Source: Pseudarthrobacter defluvii
GTDB taxonomy: Bacteria > Actinomycetota > Actinomycetes > Actinomycetales > Micrococcaceae
DNA length: 64,000 bases
Assembly (NCBI RefSeq): GCF_030323865.1
Contig: NZ_CP066362.1
Coordinates: forward strand, 3,410,001-3,474,000
Reading direction: 5' to 3'
Shown: positions 6,882 through 16,757 of the stretch, one piece after another
Layout of the letters: every line of letters starts with the position of its first letter
Numbering within the stretch: position 1 is the first letter of the stretch
Made by a program: the position numbers and the translations under genes
The notes under the pieces: generated by a model
The model's input: only the letters and a program-made list of their open reading frames with translations
Databases searched by the model: none
What the model was told of the DNA's origin: nothing

Positions 6882-9608
6882 CTACTTCTTTGCCGTTGCC
6901 TTCTTCTTGGCCGGCGCCTTGCGGGTGGCGGTCCGCTTGACCGGGCCCTTGGCGCGCTTCTCCGCCAGCAGCTCCACTGCCTGCTCCCGCGTGAGCTCCT
7001 CGAGGGAGGTGGCGCGGGGAACCGTGATGTTGGTGATGCCGTCGGTGATGTAGGGTCCGAACCGGCCCTCCTTCACCACAATGTTCTTTTCCGACACCGG
7101 GTCCGGCCCGAACTCGGCCAGCGGCGGCACCGCGGCACGGGCGCCGCGCTGCTTGGGCTGGGAGTAGATCTCCAGTGCCTGCTCCAGGGTGATGGTGAAG
7201 ATTTCCTCCTCGGAGCCGATGGAGCGGGAGTCCGTTCCCTTCTTCAGGTACGGGCCGAACCTGCCGTTCTGGACCGTGATGAGGTTGCCTTCGGCGTCCT
7301 CCCCCAGCGCGCGGGGAAGGCTCATGAGCTGCAGTGCCTCGTCCAGGGTCACGGACTCGACGGTCATGGACTTGAACAACGAGCCTGTGCGCGGCTTGGC
7401 CTTGACCGGCTTCTTGGGCGGCTTGGGCTTGCCGTTCTTGTAGTACTCCAGCGGCTGCTTGGCCAGTTCCTCGTCCGTCATCTCGGGGATGATCTCGGTG
7501 ACGTAGGCGCCGTAACGGCCGTTCTTGGCCACCACCGTATGGCCCGTGTGCGGATCGGCGCCGAGCACGCGCTCCTCCGGCGCCGCCGTCTCCATCAGTT
7601 CGATGGCTTTGGCAGCGGTCAGCTCGTCGGGCGCCAGGTCCTCGGGCACGTTGGCGCGGGCCGATTCCACGATCTCGCCGGTCTTCGGGTCCACGACGGC
7701 GGCCGAGCTTTCCAGGTACGGGCCGAACTTGCCCACCCGGAGCGTGATTTCGTCCGTGATGGGGATCGAGTTGATTTCCCTGGCGTCGATTTCGCCCAGG
7801 TTGTTGACGATACTCAGCAGGCCGGGATCGGAGTCCTCGCCGAAGTAGAAGTGCCGCAGCCAGGAGGCACCGGCTTCCTGGCCGTTGGCGATCTTGTCCA
7901 GGTCGCCTTCCATGTCTGCGGTGAACTCGTAGTCCACGTAATCGGAGAAGTGCTGCTCCAGCAGGCGGATGACCGAGAAGGCGATCCAGCTGGGTACAAG
8001 TGCTGAGCCCTGCTTCCGGACGTAGCCGCGGTCCTGGATGGTGGAGATGGTGGAGGCGTACGTGGACGGGCGGCCGATGCCCTTCTTCTCCAGTTCCGCG
8101 GTGAGGGACGCTTCCGTGTAGCGCGGCGGCGGGGAGGTCTCGTGCCCCACGGCCTGGATGTCAGCTGCGGTGAGGGAGTCGTCCTTGGCCACGTTGGGCA
8201 GCCGGCGGGCTTCGTCGGAGTCGTCGTCGCCGCGGGTCTCGTCCTTGCCTTCCTCGTAGGCGGCCAGGAAGCCGGGGAACGTGATCACGGTGCCGGAGGC
8301 GGAGAACTCGGCGTCCCGGCCGTCGGTGGACACGGCACCGAGGCGGATGGTCGCCGTCGAACCCTTGGCATCGCCCATCTGGGACGCGACGGTGCGCTTC
8401 CAGATGAGTTCGTAGAGGCGGAACTCGTCCCCGGACAGCTGTTTCGCCACCTGGGCCGGCGTGCGGAAGGAGTCACCTGCGGGGCGGATGGCCTCGTGCG
8501 CTTCCTGCGCGTTGGCGGCCTTGTTCGAGTACACGCGCGGGGACTGCGGCACGTATTCCGGACCGTACAGTTCGGACGCCTGCCGGCGGGCTGCGGTGAC
8601 GGCCTCGTCGCTCAGTGCGGAGGAGTCGGTACGCATATAGGTGATGTAGCCGTTTTCATACAGCCGCTGGGCGATCTGCATGGTGCTCTTCGAGGAGAAA
8701 CGCAGCTTGCGGCCGGCCTCCTGCTGCAGCGTGGAGGTGGTGAACGGCGCGGCGGGACGGCGGGTGTACGGCTTGGTGTCCACTGAGCGGACGCGGAAGT
8801 CCGCGTTCTGCAGGCCGGCCGCCAGGGACGTTGCCAGTTCCTCGTTGAGGTGGGCCACGTTCCGCGAGGTGAGCTCGCCGTTGTCGTTGAAGTCGCGGCC
8901 CGTGGCCACCTTGGCGCCGTCCACGGCGGCCAGCTTGGCCTTGAACGAGCCGGACTCGGCGCCGAACTGGCCGGTCAGGTCCCAGTAGGAGGCAGCCTTG
9001 AAGGCCATGCGTTCACGTTCGCGGTCCACCACCATGCGGGTGACCACGGACTGCACGCGGCCGGCGGACAGGCCGCGGGCCACCTTGCGCCAGAGGACGG
9101 GTGAGATTTCGTAGCCGTAGAGGCGGTCCAGGACGCGGCGGGTTTCCTGGGCGTCCACCAGGTCCTGGTCCACGTCGCGCAGGTTGCCCATGGCGCGCTG
9201 GATGGCTTCCTTGGTGATTTCGCCGAACGTCATCCGGTACACCGGAACCTTGGGCTTGAGCACTTCCAGCAGGTGCCACGCGATGGCTTCGCCCTCGCGG
9301 TCCCCATCTGTTGCGAGATAGAGTTCGTCGGCGTCCTTGAGGGCGGCCTTAAGCTCGGTGACCTTTTTCTTCTTGTCCGGGGACACCACGTAGTAGGGCT
9401 TGAAGTCGTGGTCGATGTCGACGGCGAACTTGCCCACCGAGGTCTTCTTCAGCTCTGCAGGCAGTTCGGACGGCTGCGGCAGGTCCCGGATGTGACCGAT
9501 GGAGGCCTCCACGATGAAGCCCTCGCCGAGGTACTTGGCGATGGTCTTGCTCTTGGCCGGAGACTCCACGATCACGAGTTTCTTGCCGGTTTTGGCCTTG
9601 CTTGGCAC
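6882..9608 (-). CDS. topA: DNA topoisomerase I (type IA)
   Basis: Relaxes negatively supercoiled DNA through a transient 5'-phosphotyrosine. The 908-residue protein starts with the Toprim motif KKLVIVESPAKSKTIAKYLG and has the acidic triad ATDGDREGEAIAWHL. The catalytic tyrosine is in GYITYMRTDS. The C-terminus carries no zinc-finger Cys clusters. Instead it has four copies of the actinobacterial topoisomerase repeat, seen as VGKFGPYLES, NGRYGAYVTE, NGRFGPYLKK and EGRFGPYITD, followed by a Lys/Ala-rich tail that probably binds DNA. The GTG at 9608 is chosen over the ATG at 9650 because GGAG lies 5 bases upstream and the fold starts soon after. The tad block and helicase lie further along, as in mycobacteria. 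Confidence 0.95.
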   Translation of the reverse strand: MPSKAKTGKKLVIVESPAKSKTIAKYLGEGFIVEASIGHIRDLPQPSELPAELKKTSVGKFAVDIDHDFKPYYVVSPDKKKKVTELKAALKDADELYLATDGDREGEAIAWHLLEVLKPKVPVYRMTFGEITKEAIQRAMGNLRDVDQDLVDAQETRRVLDRLYGYEISPVLWRKVARGLSAGRVQSVVTRMVVDRERERMAFKAASYWDLTGQFGAESGSFKAKLAAVDGAKVATGRDFNDNGELTSRNVAHLNEELATSLAAGLQNADFRVRSVDTKPYTRRPAAPFTTSTLQQEAGRKLRFSSKSTMQIAQRLYENGYITYMRTDSSALSDEAVTAARRQASELYGPEYVPQSPRVYSNKAANAQEAHEAIRPAGDSFRTPAQVAKQLSGDEFRLYELIWKRTVASQMGDAKGSTATIRLGAVSTDGRDAEFSASGTVITFPGFLAAYEEGKDETRGDDDSDEARRLPNVAKDDSLTAADIQAVGHETSPPPRYTEASLTAELEKKGIGRPSTYASTISTIQDRGYVRKQGSALVPSWIAFSVIRLLEQHFSDYVDYEFTADMEGDLDKIANGQEAGASWLRHFYFGEDSDPGLLSIVNNLGEIDAREINSIPITDEITLRVGKFGPYLESSAAVVDPKTGEIVESARANVPEDLAPDELTAAKAIELMETAAPEERVLGADPHTGHTVVAKNGRYGAYVTEIIPEMTDEELAKQPLEYYKNGKPKPPKKPVKAKPRTGSLFKSMTVESVTLDEALQLMSLPRALGEDAEGNLITVQNGRFGPYLKKGTDSRSIGSEEEIFTITLEQALEIYSQPKQRGARAAVPPLAEFGPDPVSEKNIVVKEGRFGPYITDGITNITVPRATSLEELTREQAVELLAEKRAKGPVKRTATRKAPAKKKATAKK

Positions 9609-9737
9609 GGTGCTCCTACAGAAAAAGATTGCTGGGGCAGATGAGCCCATGTTCGCCTAGTTCACCATATTTTGGGGAATCGTGCGCATTCATGTGGAAA
9701 AGACGGGGCTCCATTGCGGGCTTACGGGGGCATCCCG

Positions 9738-11393
9738 TCAGGCAGTCATCCCGGCCGGGAGCAGGAAGCCGTCGCGGACCAGATTGGCCACGTCGGCGAG
9801 CAGCGCGCCCTGGAAGGACCCGCCGTCGAACGCTTCCTCCCCGGCGAAATCCCCGCCCAGGAGGGCCTCCAAGGCGCCGGCAATCTGCCCGGCGGTAAGG
9901 TCGCCGTCGCATGCCGACACGAACCCGGCCAGCTCGGTGCTCATCAGGTTGGTACGGCGCAGTCCGGCACCCTGCCGGAGCAGGATCACGCCGGGGTGCT
10001 CGGCGCCGGGACGCTGGTGGCGTTCCTCGGTTACGTCGTCCGCCACGAGCAGGTGCGTGTTGCCAAGATCATGCGCCGCAAGCCAGTCGCAGCGTTCGAT
10101 GGCGGCACCCAGGTGGGGGCCGATGGGCTGCTCAATGGGGTAGGTGATTTCCTCGAAGCGGCTGACGGCGGCCGGCGCACCGTCGGCGGGACGCCGCAGC
10201 CACACCATACCGAAGCCGATCCCGGTTACATTCCTGGAGGCAAAATCCGCGAGGTAGGCCGCGTACGCCTCCCGGTAGTGCTGCCGGTCGCGGGATTCCG
10301 AGGCGTCCTGCAGCCAGGTCTCGGCGTATTGTTCCGGGCTGACCTGCTCGCGCTGGATGAACCAGGCGTCCGTGCCCGGCTGCACCCACGACCTGGGCCG
10401 TTCGTCCCAGCCGGCGCCCGCCGGGACTTCCCAGTTTCCCAGCATCTGGGCCCAGCCGCCGGGCGCCAGGATACCCGGCAGCTCTGCCACCAGGGACGCG
10501 ACGATCCCATCCCCCGCCAGGCCGCCGTCGCGGTAGGTGAACTGGTCCGCCGCATCCTCGCCGGCGCTGCGCGGGGTGATGACGAACGGCGGGTTGGAGA
10601 CCACCAGTCCGAACTCCTCCCCGGCAACGGGCTCGAGGAGGGAGCCCAGTCGCAGGCTCACCCTGTCCTCAAGGCGGTCCGGATCCACCGAGAGGGCTTC
10701 CGCGTTAAGCAGGATGTTGAACCGCGCGTAGGCCAGGGCCCGCTCGGAGATGTCGGTGGCGGTGACGTGCTGGCAGTGGTGCAGCAGGTGGAAGGCCTGG
10801 ATGCCGCAGCCGGTGCCCAGGTCCAGGGCGCGCTCGGTGTGGCGGCGGATGGTGGTCTGAACCAGGGTGGTGGATGCCTGCCCGATGCCCAGGACGTGGT
10901 CGTGCCGCAACACGCCCGCCTGCTGGTGCGCGGCGAGGTCGCTGGCCACCCACAGCTCCGCGCCGCCGCTGCCGTCATCATTCTTGTCCCAGCCATATGG
11001 CCGCAGGTCCGCCTTGGCGGTGAGCAGCGCCGAGCCGGGGACGGGCTGCACCAGCCCCAATTCCAGGAGCCCTTCGACGCCGGTTCCCGGCAGCGCGCCG
11101 TCGAGCGTTTCCCGCTCCTGCGGCTCGGCGAGCAGCCACAAGCGGACGACGGCGGCAAGCGGCGCCACGCGGCTGTCCTCCTTTACAGCCTGCTCGGCAG
11201 CAAGCAGCGCGGGAATGATCTGGTCCCGGTTCAACGCGGCCGAGCCTGTAGGACCCAGGAGCCGGGCGACGCCGTCGAGCGTGTAGTCCAGGCGGCGCAG
11301 GTCCGCAGCAAGCGCGGCCAGCAGTCCGGGGAGGTCGCTGCGGGGGGCGTCGGGGATGTTGCCGGCGGTGAACTCGTAAGGGGATCTAGGCAC
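9738..11393 (-). CDS. Large class I SAM-dependent methyltransferase (actinobacterial DUF7059/DUF7782 type)
   Basis: A 551-residue protein with a Rossmann methyltransferase core near its middle. ALDLGTGCGIQAFHLL (about residues 190-205) is the SAM-binding motif I, and VVSNPPFVITP (about 263-273) is the NPPF catalytic motif of N-methyltransferases acting on adenine, guanine or glutamine amides. The N-terminal about 180 residues and C-terminal about 200 residues are extra domains that I associate with actinobacterial domains of unknown function. The NPPF motif suggests an RNA base or protein glutamine as substrate, but the target is not known. GTG start at 11393. It is divergent from the first lipoprotein gene with only about 40 bp between starts. 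Confidence 0.8.
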   Translation of the reverse strand: MPRSPYEFTAGNIPDAPRSDLPGLLAALAADLRRLDYTLDGVARLLGPTGSAALNRDQIIPALLAAEQAVKEDSRVAPLAAVVRLWLLAEPQERETLDGALPGTGVEGLLELGLVQPVPGSALLTAKADLRPYGWDKNDDGSGGAELWVASDLAAHQQAGVLRHDHVLGIGQASTTLVQTTIRRHTERALDLGTGCGIQAFHLLHHCQHVTATDISERALAYARFNILLNAEALSVDPDRLEDRVSLRLGSLLEPVAGEEFGLVVSNPPFVITPRSAGEDAADQFTYRDGGLAGDGIVASLVAELPGILAPGGWAQMLGNWEVPAGAGWDERPRSWVQPGTDAWFIQREQVSPEQYAETWLQDASESRDRQHYREAYAAYLADFASRNVTGIGFGMVWLRRPADGAPAAVSRFEEITYPIEQPIGPHLGAAIERCDWLAAHDLGNTHLLVADDVTEERHQRPGAEHPGVILLRQGAGLRRTNLMSTELAGFVSACDGDLTAGQIAGALEALLGGDFAGEEAFDGGSFQGALLADVANLVRDGFLLPAGMTA

Positions 11394-11436
11394 CGCCCAA
11401 GTTTAGTCCGGCATGGCTGCGGGGTACGGTGGAGCC

Positions 11437-11910
11437 ATGCCTTCCCGCCTTTCCCTCATGCTGCGCGCCCGCACGGACGTTACAGTACGCCGTTCGCTGC
11501 CATGCGCCGCGGTCGCCGCGGTGCTCGGCTTTGCCCTGGCGGGATGTTCGCCGGTGAACCCGGTGGAAAACGCTGACGTTCCGAAGTGGCAGGCCACTGC
11601 CCTGCCCTCGTCCCCGGCTGGTGTTGTGCTGCAGGACTCGGGGAAGATCCTCAACCGGGACCGCATTGTGCAGGAAGCCGCCAGGGTGCCCGCGGGCAGC
11701 TACACCCTCACCGCCGTGTGCGACGGCACGGGCAAGGCATTCTTCGCAGTGTCGCTGGACGGCAAGGCCGTGGCCGAAGCCGGGGCAGCCTGCAACGGCC
11801 TGCAGGAATCCACCAGAATCACCTTGCCCGCCTCCGGACGCGTCGAAATCAGCACCTCCAGCGTGGACGCCCCGCTGCTCTACGCCTACCGGCTGGTGCC
11901 CGCGAAATAG
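11437..11910 (+). CDS. Small secreted lipoprotein, first of a related pair
   Basis: A 157-residue predicted lipoprotein. After an Arg-rich n-region, a hydrophobic stretch AAVAAVLGFALAG ends in the lipobox LAGC. The mature domain has two beta-rich halves with a Cys in each (TLTAVCDGTG and GAACNGLQ), which could form a disulfide. The start at 11437 has GGTGGAG just upstream; an earlier in-frame ATG at 11413 would lengthen an already long n-region. The C-terminal 70 residues align with the next gene (YTLTAVC versus YILAIAC; YAYRLVPAK versus YAFRVRRL), so the two look like diverged paralogues. No known enzyme motif is visible. Confidence 0.7.
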   Translation: MPSRLSLMLRARTDVTVRRSLPCAAVAAVLGFALAGCSPVNPVENADVPKWQATALPSSPAGVVLQDSGKILNRDRIVQEAARVPAGSYTLTAVCDGTGKAFFAVSLDGKAVAEAGAACNGLQESTRITLPASGRVEISTSSVDAPLLYAYRLVPAK

Positions 11911-11960
11911 CCCCTCCTCCGGCTCTGGCCCGCCGCCCGCTGCGGGCATAAAGTCGGACT

Positions 11961-12521
11961 ATGCCCAGCGTGCGGGGAAACTCCGCGCCCCTTACCCGAG
12001 GGACAGCACGGGCGCCCCTGGCACCGAAGCCGGCGGCCGCCGTCGCCCTTGGACTTGTGCTTGCGGCAGGTGCGCTGGTGGCCTGTGAATATACGTACGA
12101 CGACCGGGCCGGCAGCGCGCAGGGCACCGCAACCGTCGCCCCGGCGCCGGCTTTCACCCGTGACCCGCTGCAGCAGGATCCCGTCAGCGACGCCGAGCTT
12201 GGCGACTGGGTGTCGCGGGCACTGCCGGACAGCACCGGTCCCGTGGTCCAGTCCGGTGCCGGGCTCCTGGGCGCCGGGGAGGTGCGGAACGTTTCGTCGC
12301 CGGTGCTGGAGACCGGAACCTACATCCTGGCCATCGCCTGCCGAAGCCAGCGCCGGGTGACCTTCACCGTGCGCACCGAGACCCTCACCCTGGTGGACCT
12401 GGGCCTGCGGTGCGGCATCAACCGCGAAAACGTCATCTATCTGTCCACGGACAGCGTCTTAGCGGTCAGGGTGGAGGCCAGGACCCCTGCCAACTACGCC
12501 TTCCGCGTGCGCCGGCTTTGA
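11961..12521 (+). CDS. Small secreted lipoprotein, second of a related pair
   Basis: A 186-residue predicted lipoprotein with lipobox LVAC after the hydrophobic stretch VALGLVLAAGALVAC. A Pro/Ala linker leads into a domain that resembles the product of the gene 50 bp upstream: each has a GAG-V or Q-S front part, a GxYxLxxxC strand, a second Cys about 27-30 residues later, and a YA(Y/F)R ending. The conserved Cys pair suggests a disulfide-stabilised beta-sandwich outside the membrane. Function is unknown. The same-strand tandem arrangement suggests one transcript and a duplication origin. Confidence 0.7.
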   Translation: MPSVRGNSAPLTRGTARAPLAPKPAAAVALGLVLAAGALVACEYTYDDRAGSAQGTATVAPAPAFTRDPLQQDPVSDAELGDWVSRALPDSTGPVVQSGAGLLGAGEVRNVSSPVLETGTYILAIACRSQRRVTFTVRTETLTLVDLGLRCGINRENVIYLSTDSVLAVRVEARTPANYAFRVRRL

Positions 12522-12566
12522 TCTTCTTCCAGGCGGGGCTGCCTGACGGGGCTGCTACTCGCGCTG

Positions 12567-13463
12567 CTACGCAGCCGCGCAGCCGTCCGGGCAACGGAGG
12601 GTTTCCGGGCTGGCGGCGCACTCGGCGCAGTACAGCGTCAGGGTCCGGCAGCTGGGGTTGGAGCAGTTCTCGAACTTGTTCGAGGGCGCGGAGCAGCGGG
12701 CGCACTCACCGATGGTCTTGGCGTCCTCGCTGAACTCCAGGTGCATGCGCTTGTCGAAGACGTAGAGCGAGCCTTCCCAGAGCCCCTGGTCCTTGAATGC
12801 TTCGCCGTACCGGACGATGCCGCCGTCCAGCTGGTACACCTCTTTAAAACCGCGGTTCACCATCAGGCTGGAGAGCACCTCGCAGCGGATGCCTCCGGTG
12901 CAGTAGGTAACCACGGGCTTGTCTTTCAGGGCGTCGTACTTGCCGGACTCCAGCTCCTTGATGAAGTCGTGGGTGGTTGCCACGTCCGGGACCACGGCGT
13001 CCTTGAACCGGCCAATCTGGGCTTCGAACGCGTTCCGGCCGTCGAAGAACACCACATCCTCGCCGTCCTTTTTCCTGGCCTCGACGAGTTCGTGCAGCTG
13101 CTCGGGCTTGAGGTGCTTCCCGCCGCCCACCACACCGTTGGCGTCCACCTTGAGTTCCCCGGGGGCGCCGAAGGAGACGATCTCGTCCCGCACCTTCACG
13201 CTGAGCCGGGGGAAGTCCTCCGCACCGCCGTCGGACCATTTGACGTCGATGCCGCGGAAGCCGGGGTATTCCCGGGTGGTTTTGACGTACTGCTTAACGG
13301 CGCGGATTTCCCCGCCCACGGTGGCATTGATCCCGTCCTTGGAGATGAGGATGCGGCCGGTCAGGCCCAGCTTCTCGCACAGGGCGCGCTGCCAGAGCCG
13401 CACCGCATCGGGATCGGCGATGGGGGTAAAGCCGTAAAAGAGCACAATCTTGTTCAAAGCCAC
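12567..13463 (-). CDS. trhO: Oxygen-dependent tRNA uridine 5-hydroxylase, rhodanese-like
   Basis: TrhO (formerly YceA) hydroxylates U34 of certain tRNAs on the way to 5-oxyacetyl-uridine derivatives. The N-terminal acylphosphatase-like region carries [16 protein letters not shown], the middle holds a rhodanese domain with the active-site loop [11 protein letters not shown], and the C-terminus has Cys-rich pairs ([22 protein letters not shown]) that probably bind zinc. Length is 298 residues from the GTG at 13463, which begins [12 protein letters not shown]. The frame runs up to 13535, but the 24 extra residues are not family-like. No strong Shine-Dalgarno is seen, so the start is the weakest part of the call. 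Confidence 0.88.
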   Translation of the reverse strand: MALNKIVLFYGFTPIADPDAVRLWQRALCEKLGLTGRILISKDGINATVGGEIRAVKQYVKTTREYPGFRGIDVKWSDGGAEDFPRLSVKVRDEIVSFGAPGELKVDANGVVGGGKHLKPEQLHELVEARKKDGEDVVFFDGRNAFEAQIGRFKDAVVPDVATTHDFIKELESGKYDALKDKPVVTYCTGGIRCEVLSSLMVNRGFKEVYQLDGGIVRYGEAFKDQGLWEGSLYVFDKRMHLEFSEDAKTIGECARCSAPSNKFENCSNPSCRTLTLYCAECAASPETLRCPDGCAAA

Positions 13464-13597
13464 GTATTTAAGGGTACCGGCTGGGCTGCCTGCGCCTGCC
13501 AGCCTCCGTACAGCCCGGACCCTGGTGCTCATCACAATTGGATAAGCACTTCCGCACCCCCTGTTGCTGGCGATCGGGCTGGAATAGTGTTCATCCC

Positions 13598-14290
13598 ATG
13601 AGTCCGGAAACCCTGGTTGAAGACATCACTGGCCTGCTCGAGGTGTGGGTTGCCGGCTGGGCGGGATGTCGCGGCTACCGGACCTCCACGGAGGGCCGTT
13701 TCCCTTCCGCGCTCCGCGCCGACACCAGCGGGGAGTGGGAAGTCTTCGCGTCCGAACCCACCGCGGACGAGTTCGCCGCACTGGCGGCCAAGACGGCCGA
13801 ATCCCCGGCCCGCGTGCTCACCATCCTCACCAACGACCCCTCCCGGTATATGGATCTGGCTGCCCGGCACAGGCTGAACGTCACCTCTGACACGCAAACG
13901 ATGATGATCGTGGACATGGAGACCCAGGACGCCGAGGACCCCTGGCTTTCAGACGATGACCTGAGCCTGTCCACCTTCGAGCAGGACGGCGTCCACTATG
14001 CGGAGGTCCGCTCCGGAGACGCCATCGCGGCCAGCGGCCGGGTGTTCGTGGTGGGTGATACCGCAGTGTTCGACAAGATCATCACCGAATCCTCGTTCCA
14101 GCGCAGGGGCCTGGGCAGCTTCATCATGCGCGCCCTGGCGGCCCAGGCCTTCGGCCACGACGTGCGGACCGGTCTCCTGCTGGCTTCGGCGGACGGGCAG
14201 AAGCTCTATTCACACCTCGGCTGGACCACGGTGGCACGGGTCCTGATGCTCTCGGCGTCCCATGAGGGCGCGGACCTCTCGTTGAGCTGA
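13598..14290 (+). CDS. GNAT-family N-acetyltransferase
   Basis: A 230-residue cytoplasmic acetyltransferase. The acetyl-CoA loop (Q/RxxGxG/A) is seen as [15 protein letters not shown] at about residues 166-180, followed by a strand and [15 protein letters not shown], the usual GNAT ending. The N-terminal half has no motif I recognise and may be a degenerate first GNAT-like repeat. The substrate is unknown. The start at 13598 (MSPETL) is 60 bases inside the open frame; the earlier part reads like promoter DNA between divergent genes. Confidence 0.8.
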   Translation: MSPETLVEDITGLLEVWVAGWAGCRGYRTSTEGRFPSALRADTSGEWEVFASEPTADEFAALAAKTAESPARVLTILTNDPSRYMDLAARHRLNVTSDTQTMMIVDMETQDAEDPWLSDDDLSLSTFEQDGVHYAEVRSGDAIAASGRVFVVGDTAVFDKIITESSFQRRGLGSFIMRALAAQAFGHDVRTGLLLASADGQKLYSHLGWTTVARVLMLSASHEGADLSLS

Positions 14291-14361
14291 AGCTGCCTGC
14301 CGGCCTTTTCCCGTCGGCGAACCTTGGCTGTGCATAAGGCGCCGGATGAAAGAATGGTGGG

Positions 14362-16737
14362 GTGAACCCCCATGACTCCCTGATTCCTCTGCTGGGCCGC
14401 GGCCCGGACCCGGAACAGCTCCGTCATGTCCGCACCATCCCGGCGCGGGAGGCGGTCCACGCACCATGGCCCGCATGGCTGCATCCGGACATCGCTGAGG
14501 CATACGGCTCCTTGGGCATCCGGGAGCCATACCTGCATCAGGTGGATGCGGCCAACGCAGCCCACTCGGGCGGACACGTTGTGGTGGCCACCGGAACCGC
14601 GTCCGGAAAGTCGCTGGCATACCAGCTGCCGGCGCTGGATGCGATCCACCGGTCCGAGCTGCGGGTGCTCGCGGACCCGGGGAAAATCCACGACGACGGC
14701 GCCGTCACCCTCTACCTCTCCCCCACCAAAGCGTTGGCGGCCGACCAGTTGAACGCCATCCGTGCCCTGAAACTGCCCACCGTCCGGGCCGAAACCTATG
14801 ACGGCGATACTGATCCGGCCGCGCGCCGGTGGATCCGGGACCATGCCAACTTCATTCTGGCCAACCCGGACATGCTGCACTTTGGCATCCTTCCCAACCA
14901 CGCCTGGTGGGCAGGGTTCTTCCGGCGGCTGCGCTATGTGATCGTGGACGAGGCCCACAGCTACCGCGGCGTGTTCGGATCGCATGTGGCCAACCTAATG
15001 CGGCGGCTCCGCAGGATTTGCGCCTATTACGGGGCAGGAACCTCATTCCCGGAGCCCGTCTTCATTGCGGCCTCCGCCACCGCTTCCGAGCCCGATCTCT
15101 CCTTCGCGCGTCTCATCGGCGCCCCCGTGAAGGCGGTGTCCCGCGACTGTTCGCCCCATGGGGCCACCACTGTGGCGCTGTGGGAACCGGCGCTCACAGA
15201 CATCCGCGGCGAGAACGGAGCCACGGAGCGGCGAACCGCGGTTGCCGAGACCTCGGACCTGCTGGCCAACCTGGTATCAGCCCGGATCCGCACCATTGCC
15301 TTCATCAAGTCCCGGCGCGGGGCCGAGACCATCTCCGCCATCACCAAACGGCTCCTTGACGAGGTGGACCCCAGCCTGCCCCAGCGGGTGGCGGCCTACC
15401 GTTCCGGGTACCTGCCGGAGGAACGCCGTGCGGTCGAGAAAGCCCTGCGTTCGGGCCAGCTGCTGGGCGTTTCCAGCACCTCCGCGCTGGAGCTGGGTAT
15501 CGACATCTCGGGCCTTGACGCGGTCCTGGTTGCAGGCTGGCCCGGGACGCGCGCATCCATGTTCCAGCAGATAGGCAGGGCCGGCCGGGCGGGCCAGGAA
15601 GCCATCGCGGCGTTTGTGGCCAGCGACGACCCACTGGACACGTTCCTGGTGAACCACCCGGAAGCGATCTTCGACGTGTCGGTCGAAGCAACCGTCTTTG
15701 ACCCGTCCAATCCCTACGTTCTCGGGCCGCACCTGTGCGCGGCGGCTGCGGAACTTCCGCTGGGACCTGGCGAGCTTGACCTCTTTGGCGGAACGGCCGA
15801 AATGCTCCTGGACCGTTTGGTGGCACAGGGCTACCTCCGGCGGAGGCCCGCGGGCTGGTTCTGGACCCACTCGCAAAGCGCTGCGGGCATGGTCAGTCTC
15901 CGGGGTGACGGCGGTGGGCCGGTCAGCATCGTCGACGCCGAGACCGGTTCCCTCCTGGGAACCATGGACTCGCCCCAGACCCACTACCAGGCGCACACCG
16001 GCGCGGTTTACGTCCACCAGGGCGACACCTACGTGGTGGAGGATCTGAACGAAGACGACCACTGTGTCATGGTGCGCCGGGCAAATCCCGACTACTACAC
16101 GACAGCACGGGACGTGACCCAGATCGAGGTCCTGGACTCCGTGCGGACCATGCAGTGGGGCGATGTGACTGTCCACTTCGGCGACGTGAAGGTCACCACC
16201 CAAGTTGTCTCCTTCCAGCGCAAAGCCTTGATTTCCAACGAGGTCCTGGGTGAAGAGCCGCTGGAACTGGGCGCACGTGAGCTCTTCACCAAGGCGGTCT
16301 GGTTCGTGGTGGACAACCGTTCTTTGACGGGGGCGGGACTGATTGAAGCGCAGTTTCCCGGTGCCCTGCACGCCGCGGAGCACGCGGCAATCGGACTCCT
16401 GCCCCTCGTTGCGTCCAGCGACCGCTGGGACATCGGCGGGGTTTCCACGGCGCTGCACGCCGACACCGGCGTGCCCACCATCTTCGTGTATGACGGGCAC
16501 CCCGGCGGCGCAGGGTTCGCCGAGCGTGGTTTCGACAAGGCCATGGTGTGGCTCGCGGCCACGCGGGACGCCATCAAGGCCTGCGAGTGCGACTCCGGCT
16601 GCCCGTCCTGCGTCCAGTCCCCCAAGTGCGGAAACAAGAACAACCCGCTGGACAAGGCTGCAGCGGTGACCCTTCTGGATGTCCTGCTCAAGGACGCCAC
16701 GGAAGCCGTGCCGGTGGAACAGGAAGCCAGGAGCTGA
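14362..16737 (+). CDS. DEAD/DEAH-box helicase with C-terminal DUF1998-type Cys cluster (YprA/MrfA-like)
   Basis: A 791-residue superfamily 2 DNA helicase. Motif I is ATGTASGKSLAYQ, motif II VDEAHSYRG, motif III ASATASEP, and motif VI QQIGRAGRAGQ. The C-terminal region ends with a four-cysteine cluster, CECDSGCPSCVQSPKCGNK, typical of the MrfA/YprA and Rv3649-like group. B. subtilis MrfA acts in mitomycin-crosslink repair, so a DNA-repair role is the best guess. GTG start at 14362, with weak GGTGG upstream. It is convergent with the tad operon, the same arrangement I recall for M. tuberculosis Rv3649 against Rv3654c-Rv3660c. Confidence 0.9.
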   Translation: MNPHDSLIPLLGRGPDPEQLRHVRTIPAREAVHAPWPAWLHPDIAEAYGSLGIREPYLHQVDAANAAHSGGHVVVATGTASGKSLAYQLPALDAIHRSELRVLADPGKIHDDGAVTLYLSPTKALAADQLNAIRALKLPTVRAETYDGDTDPAARRWIRDHANFILANPDMLHFGILPNHAWWAGFFRRLRYVIVDEAHSYRGVFGSHVANLMRRLRRICAYYGAGTSFPEPVFIAASATASEPDLSFARLIGAPVKAVSRDCSPHGATTVALWEPALTDIRGENGATERRTAVAETSDLLANLVSARIRTIAFIKSRRGAETISAITKRLLDEVDPSLPQRVAAYRSGYLPEERRAVEKALRSGQLLGVSSTSALELGIDISGLDAVLVAGWPGTRASMFQQIGRAGRAGQEAIAAFVASDDPLDTFLVNHPEAIFDVSVEATVFDPSNPYVLGPHLCAAAAELPLGPGELDLFGGTAEMLLDRLVAQGYLRRRPAGWFWTHSQSAAGMVSLRGDGGGPVSIVDAETGSLLGTMDSPQTHYQAHTGAVYVHQGDTYVVEDLNEDDHCVMVRRANPDYYTTARDVTQIEVLDSVRTMQWGDVTVHFGDVKVTTQVVSFQRKALISNEVLGEEPLELGARELFTKAVWFVVDNRSLTGAGLIEAQFPGALHAAEHAAIGLLPLVASSDRWDIGGVSTALHADTGVPTIFVYDGHPGGAGFAERGFDKAMVWLAATRDAIKACECDSGCPSCVQSPKCGNKNNPLDKAAAVTLLDVLLKDATEAVPVEQEARS

Positions 16738-16757
16738 CTCCTGCAAGGCCGCCTTTC

